Source: Gemmatimonadota bacterium (GTDB lineage: Bacteria; Gemmatimonadota; Gemmatimonadetes; Longimicrobiales; Gaopeijiaceae). Taken from it: 39,637 nt of DNA. The position numbers were made by a program, and so were the translations under genes. The notes under the pieces were generated by a model. It saw nothing but the letters and a program-made list of their open reading frames with translations, had not been told where the DNA came from and searched no databases. Below are positions 9,576 through 15,507 of this stretch, piece by piece. The DNA lies in NCBI GenBank assembly GCA_002718595.1, contig PBFD01000007.1, positions 27,845 to 67,481 of the forward strand. Reading direction: 5' to 3'. The number at the start of each line of letters is the position of its first letter. The first letter of the stretch is position 1.

Positions 9576-10772
9576 ATGGATGTCTTCCTATCTCTCATCG
9601 CAGGGGCAGCCCTTGGAACTATCTTAACCTATGTACAGGTGAATAAAGGGAAACAAGAACTCCGTGATCGAATGATTAAAGCTGAAGCCCTGCTTAAACA
9701 AAAAAGTGAAGATATCCAGACCGAAGAAGAAGTCAGAAAATCACAGGAAACCATTTTCGAAGCGACAGCTATTGGTGCTCTCCAGAAAAATAGCGAAAAC
9801 TTCATTAAACTGGCGAAGCAAACTTTCGAATCCCACGAAAAAGCGACCACAATACAATCGGAGAATTTGAAGGATACGGTTGAGGCACTCCACAAAGAAG
9901 TACTCAAGAGGCACGCGGAGACCTCCACCGTAGTAGCAGGGTTGGCCGAGCAGACGACTAGGTTCTCTAATATCTTAGCGGCACCCAAAATAAGAGGTAA
10001 CTGGGGTGAAACGACTCTAAAGAACCTGGTGGAAATGGCTGGAATGAGTAGCCACTGCGATTTTACCGACACAAATACGAGTTCGATTGATTCAGAAGGA
10101 CGAAAACGAATTCCAGATATGATTGTAAATCTGCCTGGTGGTAGAACTATAGCCGTGGATGCCAAAGTGAATTTGGACCACTGGGATGCCTACCATAATG
10201 CCGAAACAGACGATCAGAGGAAAGAACACCTCTCGCGACATTGGGAGAGTGTTGATAAGACCGCAAAAGAACTAGGACAAAAGAGATATTATGAGAACCT
10301 AGCTTCTTCCCCAAATTATGTTCTCATGTTCATGCCTGATTCAGTCTATTTCGCAGCAATGCAGCATGACGACAAACTATTCATGCGAGCCCATGAAAAC
10401 AAAGTGTTTCTAGCACCCCCTAGCCTTTTATTGCCAATTCTCCATATGCTCGCGAAAGAATGGACCCAGGACAGCATTAACAAAAAGTCAGCAGAAATTT
10501 ATGACATGGGAAAACTATTATACAAAAGAGTGGGCACAGTAAAACAGCATCTCGATAAACTCGGGAAAGGATTGGGGAGAGCTCTGACATCATACAATGA
10601 AGCTATGGCTTCCATTGAGAATCGATTGCTTGTGACAGCGCGCGAATTTGACAAAATGGACATGAACTTGGATGAAGAAATCGGCAAGTTGAAACACTTA
10701 GAAATTTTACCCAGAATTCCATCCGCACCAGAGCTACAAACGAATCAAGAGGACCCCCCAGAAAATGACTGA
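9576..10772 (+). CDS. rmuC: DNA recombination protein RmuC
   Basis: About 398 residues from ATG 9576; an in-frame TTG at 9558 would add six residues (MDNKFT) and cannot be excluded, as neither start has a good ribosome site. An N-terminal membrane helix (VFLSLIAGAALGTILTYV) is followed by a coiled-coil stretch to about residue 150. The conserved RmuC domain comes next: GNWGETTLKNLVEMAGM, DMIVNLPGGRTIAVDAKVNLD, and YVLMFMPDSVYFAAM. RmuC is a predicted nuclease-fold protein that limits rearrangements at inverted repeats; its exact activity is not settled. The gene converges on the ketopantoate reductase gene with a 13-base gap. Confidence 0.93.
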   Translation: MDVFLSLIAGAALGTILTYVQVNKGKQELRDRMIKAEALLKQKSEDIQTEEEVRKSQETIFEATAIGALQKNSENFIKLAKQTFESHEKATTIQSENLKDTVEALHKEVLKRHAETSTVVAGLAEQTTRFSNILAAPKIRGNWGETTLKNLVEMAGMSSHCDFTDTNTSSIDSEGRKRIPDMIVNLPGGRTIAVDAKVNLDHWDAYHNAETDDQRKEHLSRHWESVDKTAKELGQKRYYENLASSPNYVLMFMPDSVYFAAMQHDDKLFMRAHENKVFLAPPSLLLPILHMLAKEWTQDSINKKSAEIYDMGKLLYKRVGTVKQHLDKLGKGLGRALTSYNEAMASIENRLLVTAREFDKMDMNLDEEIGKLKHLEILPRIPSAPELQTNQEDPPEND

Positions 10773-10785
10773 AATAGAGAAAAAC

Positions 10786-11790
10786 CTACTGTGAAGTAAG
10801 TCGTACTATTCCATTTTGCTTTCTGAGTGTTTCATCAAGTAAAGCAACCATCGCATGCACAGTATCTATACTTGGAGTGGGAATATTCACCAATCGGCCG
10901 AGCTCCGCCACCACTGCAATGATCGCATCAATTTCAAGTGTCCGTCCAGCTTCGACATCTTGGAGCATAGAAGTTTTGTGTGCACCTACTTTTTCTGCTC
11001 CACCTATACGGCGGTCTATGTCTACCCTGAAAGTAATTCCCAATTTGTTGGCAACGTCTTGGGCTTCCTCCATTAATGTACGTGCTAGAGTTCTGGTAAG
11101 ATCAAACTGGCAAATATCCACCAATGTAGCATGTGTCATAGCGCTAATTGGGTTAAAGGACATATTACCCCAAAGTTTTAGCCACATTTCTGCACGTATA
11201 TCACTAATCTGAAAAGATTTGAAACCTGCATCGGTCAAAAGTTGAACAAGAGATTCTACTCTCTCTGATTCGTTTCCATCCAGTTCACCTAGAGGAAACC
11301 GATTCCCTTCAATGTGACGAACGACTCCAGGTTCGGCTATTTCACCTGCGGGAAATACTACACAACCAATAATGCGGTCTACATCGATACTTTCGGTGAG
11401 GATGCCTGTGGGATCCAAAGTTTCCAGTCTATGCCCCTCAAACTCACCACCGTGTTTCTGAAAATACCACCATGGAAGTCCATTCTGTACAGGAAGGATC
11501 ATGGTATCGGGCCCGCACATTTTGGAAATCCCAGTTGCCACTAACGGGAGCACCTGTGCCTTAACAGCCAAAATTACCAAATCTTGTTCCCCAATATCCT
11601 CCGAAATTTCTACAGCACGGAGATGAGCGTGATGTTCAGAACCATCGCCCATTAACACCTTAAGCCCACCACTCTTTATTGCATCTAGGTGTTCTCCAAC
11701 GTCGACCACTGTAACGTCATTCCCAGAATTACTTAAGTGAACAGCCAGCAACCCTCCTATAGCACCTGCACCAACCACACAAATCTTCAT
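10786..11790 (-). CDS. panE: 2-dehydropantoate 2-reductase family oxidoreductase (ApbA/PanE)
   Basis: 334 residues. The N-terminal Rossmann fold is shown by VVGAGAIGGLLAVHLSNSG. Mid-protein is NGLPWWYF, and the C-terminal helical domain contains WLKLWGNMSFNPISAMT, KTSMLQDVEAGRTLEID and IPTPSIDTVHAM, all typical of ketopantoate reductases, with the conserved Lys, Asn and Ser/Glu positions present. The classical role is NADPH-dependent reduction of ketopantoate to pantoate for coenzyme A. Many family members act on other 2-oxo acids, and the neighbour argues for that possibility. Its ATG overlaps the stop of the upstream FAH gene (TAATG) with a strong GAGGAG site, so the two are translationally coupled. 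Confidence 0.85.
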   Translation of the reverse strand: MKICVVGAGAIGGLLAVHLSNSGNDVTVVDVGEHLDAIKSGGLKVLMGDGSEHHAHLRAVEISEDIGEQDLVILAVKAQVLPLVATGISKMCGPDTMILPVQNGLPWWYFQKHGGEFEGHRLETLDPTGILTESIDVDRIIGCVVFPAGEIAEPGVVRHIEGNRFPLGELDGNESERVESLVQLLTDAGFKSFQISDIRAEMWLKLWGNMSFNPISAMTHATLVDICQFDLTRTLARTLMEEAQDVANKLGITFRVDIDRRIGGAEKVGAHKTSMLQDVEAGRTLEIDAIIAVVAELGRLVNIPTPSIDTVHAMVALLDETLRKQNGIVRLTSQ

Positions 11791-12581
11791 TAATTCTCCT
11801 CATAGAAATTACTGAGAGTGCCTATTCCATCGATATTAACCTCTATTTTAGTGCCAGGCCTCATGGAACCCACTCCTATAGATGTTCCACAACAAATCAC
11901 GTCACCAGGGAACAAAGTCACATCCTGGGAAATCTTACTCACAATAGCTTTCGGTGAAAAAACCATATCGCTCACAGGATAATTTTGTCTTTCTTGCACT
12001 TCTGTAGTGCCAGGTTTGGTCAGAAATGTTTGAACCACCAATTTTTCCGGATCCAATCCAGTGGCAATTACTGGTCCCATCACTCCAAATGTGTCGAAGC
12101 TCTTGGCCCTGGTCCACTGAGGAAAAGTTTCATCTCGATTTACTATCTCAACCGCTGTCACGTCATTGATACACGTATATCCAAATATATAATCTGGCGC
12201 TTGATCTTCATTGACCCCACTACAGATGGACCCTATAACAATTCCCAACTCTCCTTCGAAAACAACCTTACCATCATAGCTAGTTGGCTTCAGAATGTTT
12301 TCTCCATGCCCCAAGTAGCAACCATCTGTCTTCACCCAATACAAGGGCTCTGGAGGTGTGTCCATTCCCAATTTTTCCGCTAACGCATGAAAATTATTCC
12401 AAAGGGCTAACATTTTACCTGGAACACAGGGTATCAAGATCTCAACTTCCTCAAGGCCCACGGTGACTCCTGTGGATTTTGCGCCACCAAACATATCACC
12501 TTCGAAAACCTTAATCCTATCCTCTTCAAGGGTGCCAAAACCTACAGCCTCTTTATGCCTAAAACGAAGCCAGTGCAACAT
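11790..12581 (-). CDS. Fumarylacetoacetate hydrolase (FAH) family protein
   Basis: 263 residues with the FAH fold: metal ligands in VFEGELGIVIG, then GYTCINDVTAVEI, WTRAKSFDTFGVMGP, and the terminal LFPGDVICCGTSIGVGSMRPG with IEVNIDGIGTLSN. Family members hydrolyse or decarboxylate/isomerise 2-oxo or acylpyruvate-type substrates with Mg2+ in aromatic or sugar-acid catabolism; the exact substrate cannot be told. The start ATG has GAGGTG four bases upstream. It forms a two-gene coupled unit with the reductase behind it, which suggests that both act on the same 2-oxo acid pool. Confidence 0.88.
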   Translation of the reverse strand: MLHWLRFRHKEAVGFGTLEEDRIKVFEGDMFGGAKSTGVTVGLEEVEILIPCVPGKMLALWNNFHALAEKLGMDTPPEPLYWVKTDGCYLGHGENILKPTSYDGKVVFEGELGIVIGSICSGVNEDQAPDYIFGYTCINDVTAVEIVNRDETFPQWTRAKSFDTFGVMGPVIATGLDPEKLVVQTFLTKPGTTEVQERQNYPVSDMVFSPKAIVSKISQDVTLFPGDVICCGTSIGVGSMRPGTKIEVNIDGIGTLSNFYEEN

Positions 12582-12683
12582 TTACACCTCACAGCTAGTC
12601 AGAAGATGTGTGCAATAATTTCACTCAATCCAAAGATGTATATCTGGTCATGGAGGCCAGAAGTCAAGTTGATCGTCTTTTTA

Positions 12684-12857
12684 TTACTTGCTTACAGGCG
12701 GTAACTTTTTAAATCCAGGACATGAAACTACAGGCAATGCTGGGTACTTGGGAAAACTCTTGTCTTCCACAGAGCGACGACACAAGAAAAACTTGGATCC
12801 CTTGTTATTCTCCACTTTCCGGAGGAATGTACAATTCTGACACAAACCGACAAACAT
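12684..12857 (-). CDS. Small four-cysteine protein of unknown function, directly behind pgeF
   Basis: 57 residues, too short for common ORF cut-offs, read by me from the minus strand. It starts MFVGLCQNCTFLRKV and has Cys6, Cys9, Cys26 and Cys46 (CQNC, FFLCRRS, VVSCPGF), plus the ordered block SFPKYPALPVVSCPG. The CxxC pair with two later cysteines suggests a small zinc-binding fold. From memory, short proteins with the same plan (CxxC, then FxLCxRS, then YPxLPVxxCPG) occur in several phyla, but I cannot name a characterised member. The ATG lies 2 bases after the pgeF stop, so it probably is the third gene of the MDR-pgeF unit. The opposite strand also holds an open frame (12722-12940), but it looks like no protein I recognise. 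Confidence 0.72.
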   Translation of the reverse strand: MFVGLCQNCTFLRKVENNKGSKFFLCRRSVEDKSFPKYPALPVVSCPGFKKLPPVSK

Positions 12858-12859
12858 CC

Positions 12860-13615
12860 TTATGGCCTGACACCTATCACAGCAACCTGCCTTCCTACAT
12901 CTCCATTTCTATGGGAAAAAAAATCTCTTTCACCACATAAGGTGCAGTCTCCCGAAACGGAAATATTTTCTTTTTTTATGCCTAAATCCCTAGCCTGTCT
13001 CGTTAGAATACCTCTTAAATCCACTGGGGTCGGTTCGGTTGGTTTAGTGAGACCTAAGCTCCTGAAAACTTCTGGTCCAACTTCATAACAATCTCCGCAA
13101 ATAGCAGGTCCAAGATGAACAACAATATCTTCCAATTGAGACCTCCATCTTTCTAACAACAATTCAATACCTTTGGTAACTATCTTACCAGCTACGCCAC
13201 GCCACCCTGCGTGCAACAACATGACTGCCCTGCTCTGCGGATCAAGAAGATATACTGGAACACAGTCAGCAACCGTTATAGATAAAAGTACGCCCGGCCT
13301 GCAAGTGGCATGACCATCTGCGGCCTCCGTTAACACTATGTATCCAGATAACTCCGAGTCATGCACTAATAGGTTGGTTCCATGCACCTGAGGAATTCTA
13401 ACCAAGCTGTTAAAACCAGTTTCTTTCTGAATCTGCTGCATTCGATCATCGCAGTTTATGTCCTCCTTCCTGAGATCAAAAATGTCTGACACAGCACCCT
13501 TATATGTGATTCCAGCCACTGCCCAGGGAAATTGTTCAGACCATTCTTGTAGGGTGTACATTGGCAAGCTAGAACCCATCACATTCTCAGACGTACATGA
13601 CTTCGCAAGGATCAT
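12860..13615 (-). CDS. pgeF: Laccase-domain protein, PgeF/YfiH family (polyphenol oxidase or peptidoglycan editing factor)
   Basis: 251 residues if started at ATG 13615, which overlaps the upstream stop as ATGA; TTG 13621 is an alternative. The conserved metal-site motifs are all there: IPQVHGTNLLV (His), TVADCVPVYLLD (Cys), MLLHAGWRGVAGK (His), then GPAICGDCYEVGPEV and the C-terminal GDCTLCGERDFFSHRN. Known members have been described as polyphenol oxidases, as purine nucleoside phosphorylase/adenosine deaminase enzymes (FAMIN-like), and as editing enzymes that keep L-Ser out of muropeptides. The sequence does not decide between these. It is the middle gene of a coupled trio with the MDR oxidoreductase and the small Cys protein. 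Confidence 0.9.
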   Translation of the reverse strand: MILAKSCTSENVMGSSLPMYTLQEWSEQFPWAVAGITYKGAVSDIFDLRKEDINCDDRMQQIQKETGFNSLVRIPQVHGTNLLVHDSELSGYIVLTEAADGHATCRPGVLLSITVADCVPVYLLDPQSRAVMLLHAGWRGVAGKIVTKGIELLLERWRSQLEDIVVHLGPAICGDCYEVGPEVFRSLGLTKPTEPTPVDLRGILTRQARDLGIKKENISVSGDCTLCGERDFFSHRNGDVGRQVAVIGVRP

Positions 13616-14592
13616 TCCCAATCTATAAGGAGTTTTCCAAAATTCTCGTTGCAGGCCATCATATTATGAGCATCGGCAACTTCATCGGGCGAAAAGATCT
13701 TTTCGACCACTGGTAATATTGCGCCTCCTCCAAAAAACGGAAGAATATCTTTTTCAAAGCTCTCCGTTAATTCTACCTTCTCTTGTAAAGATCGAGCCCT
13801 CAGGACCGTTCCTCTCAGGGTAACCCTCTTACCCATCATCGCACGTAAGTCTATAGTCCCAGACAGCCCTCCGGGAACTCCTACTACTACGTGCCTCCCC
13901 TTAAGAGCTATAACCTTCTGATTGCCACTCAAATAAGGGCCTCCGACCAGATCCAAAATGACATCGACTCCACGTCCATCGGTCGCATCAAGAACGACCT
14001 CAGGCCAACTGTCATCAGCTAAAACCGCATGGTCTAATCCATAGGCGTTGGCTTTATCCAATTTATGAGGGCTCCGAGAAGTCCCAATGGTTTTAACTCC
14101 CAGTACCTTTCCAATTTGCAGCGCTGCCGTTCCCACACCGCTTCCCACTGCATGTACTAATAATGTTTCTCGATTGACAAGACCCATTTGAAGTACAATC
14201 GCATCGAAGGCGGTCATAAAAACTTCTGGTATAGCCCCCGCCTCTTTCAGACCTATACATTCAGGAATTGGTACAACACAAGAAGCATCTGTATTCACGT
14301 ATTGAGCATACCCGCCGCCGCCCAAGATACCCATCACTCGATCACCGATCTTCCATCGATCAACACCTGTACCAAGGGCGTCTACTACACCCGCACACTC
14401 CATTCCAAGTATGTCTTCAGGCCACCCAGCTGGAACTGGATATTGACCCATTCTCTGCAGGAGATCGGCCCTGTTTATTCCTGCAGTAGATATACGCACC
14501 GTTATTTCACCAGCTCCAGGCTGAGGCTTCGGCACTGTCCTCAACTCCAAAACTTCCACACCACCGTGACCGTTTAGGACTACTGCTTGCAT
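13612..14592 (-). CDS. NAD(P)H:quinone oxidoreductase-like zinc-free MDR enzyme (PIG3 family)
   Basis: 326 residues from ATG 14592 (MQAVVLNGHGG), which has AAAGAG six bases upstream and matches the usual family start; the frame is open to 14667, but that would overlap the divergent exonuclease gene. Motifs: INRADLLQRMGQYP, ILGMECAGVVDALG, a cofactor loop in VHAVGSGVGTAALQIGK, and FGGGAILPVVEKIFSPDEV. No structural or catalytic zinc cysteines are seen. PIG3/QOR enzymes reduce quinones or electrophilic enones with NADPH. The stop overlaps the pgeF start by four bases (ATGA), indicating coupled translation. Confidence 0.9.
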   Translation of the reverse strand: MQAVVLNGHGGVEVLELRTVPKPQPGAGEITVRISTAGINRADLLQRMGQYPVPAGWPEDILGMECAGVVDALGTGVDRWKIGDRVMGILGGGGYAQYVNTDASCVVPIPECIGLKEAGAIPEVFMTAFDAIVLQMGLVNRETLLVHAVGSGVGTAALQIGKVLGVKTIGTSRSPHKLDKANAYGLDHAVLADDSWPEVVLDATDGRGVDVILDLVGGPYLSGNQKVIALKGRHVVVGVPGGLSGTIDLRAMMGKRVTLRGTVLRARSLQEKVELTESFEKDILPFFGGGAILPVVEKIFSPDEVADAHNMMACNENFGKLLIDWE

Positions 14593-14654
14593 AGTGTCTC
14601 TTTCATTCATAAGAGTTATGATAATCTTTTGCTTCCACTCAGTCACCCTAAGAA

Positions 14655-15422
14655 ATGAAACTTCCAATTAAACTCGACCGACCGATAGCGTTTTTCGATC
14701 TCGAAACCACTGGATTAGATCCTAAGAGAGATCGGATAGTTGAGCTAGCCATAATCCGACTATCTCCAGACGGAGATGACTTCCAACGGGTAAGAAGATT
14801 CAACCCTGGAATACCCATCCATCCTGAGGCTAGTGCAGTACATGGAATTTTTGACGAAGATCTGAAGTCAGAGGCGCCATTCGAGTCAAGAGCAAGAAAT
14901 CTTTTTCAATTATTAGATCCCTGTGATTTAGGCGGCTTTAATGTGAGACGTTTTGATCTGCCGATGCTCATAGCTGAATTCGCACGATGTGGAATACAAT
15001 TCGATCATCGAAACAGACGCATCATAGATGTTCAAACTATATATCACAGAAAAGAACCCCGAGATCTGTCTGCGGCCGCTAGGTTTTACTTGGACGTTCA
15101 GCACACGGAAGCACACACTGCCATGTCCGACATCCAAACAACGGTAGCTGTTCTTGGCGCCCAGTTAACGAGGTACCCGGATTTGTCTCCCGAAATGGAT
15201 TCCCTTCATTCCTACTGTGATCGATCTCCACTTCGAATCGGTTTTGACGAATGGTTTCAGCGAGAGGGTACGGATGTCCTTTTCGTAAAAGGAAAACACA
15301 AGGGACAGACCTTGAAGAGTGTAGCAGCTGATAAGCCAGACTATCTATACTGGATGCAGAACAACATCGAAGATCTCCATCCTGAAGCCAAAAAGGAAAT
15401 ACAAAAAGTACTTAACTCTTGA
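14655..15422 (+). CDS. DEDDh 3'-5' exonuclease with ExoX-like C-terminal domain
   Basis: 255 residues. Exo motifs in order: FFDLETTGLDPKRDRIVEL (Asp/Glu pair), NVRRFDLPML (second Asp), and HTAMSDIQTTVAV (His and third Asp), defining the DEDDh family of DNA polymerase III epsilon and exonuclease X. The last ~50 residues (VKGKHKGQTLKSV, DYLYWMQNN) match the short C-terminal domain typical of ExoX-like proteins, so a repair exonuclease fits better than the polymerase proofreading subunit. It starts 62 bases from the divergent MDR gene, with a weak ribosome site. Confidence 0.88.
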   Translation: MKLPIKLDRPIAFFDLETTGLDPKRDRIVELAIIRLSPDGDDFQRVRRFNPGIPIHPEASAVHGIFDEDLKSEAPFESRARNLFQLLDPCDLGGFNVRRFDLPMLIAEFARCGIQFDHRNRRIIDVQTIYHRKEPRDLSAAARFYLDVQHTEAHTAMSDIQTTVAVLGAQLTRYPDLSPEMDSLHSYCDRSPLRIGFDEWFQREGTDVLFVKGKHKGQTLKSVAADKPDYLYWMQNNIEDLHPEAKKEIQKVLNS

Positions 15423-15507
15423 TATATCATGGATACCATCTAGACCCAGTAATCCCTATTTACCCTTCAGGAAACGAAGATAACAAAACACCTCTAAATT
15501 AGGTTTG

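Noticed and set aside
9629-10165. 178-codon minus-strand open frame inside rmuC
   Set aside because: It lies wholly antisense to a strongly conserved RmuC domain, with Ser/Phe/Val-rich composition typical of a shadow frame.
12632-12655. TCTGG-N9-CCAGA hairpin between the Cys protein and FAH genes
   Set aside because: Five-base stem with a large loop and no T-run; likely to occur by chance.
12722-12940. 72-codon plus-strand open frame
   Set aside because: It is antisense to the Cys-rich minus-strand protein and the pgeF end, shows no patterned composition or ribosome site, and the minus-strand reading is far more protein-like.
14593-14667. Longer N-terminus of the MDR oxidoreductase
   Set aside because: It would overlap the divergent exonuclease start, and the family start MQAVVL lies at 14592 with a ribosome site.
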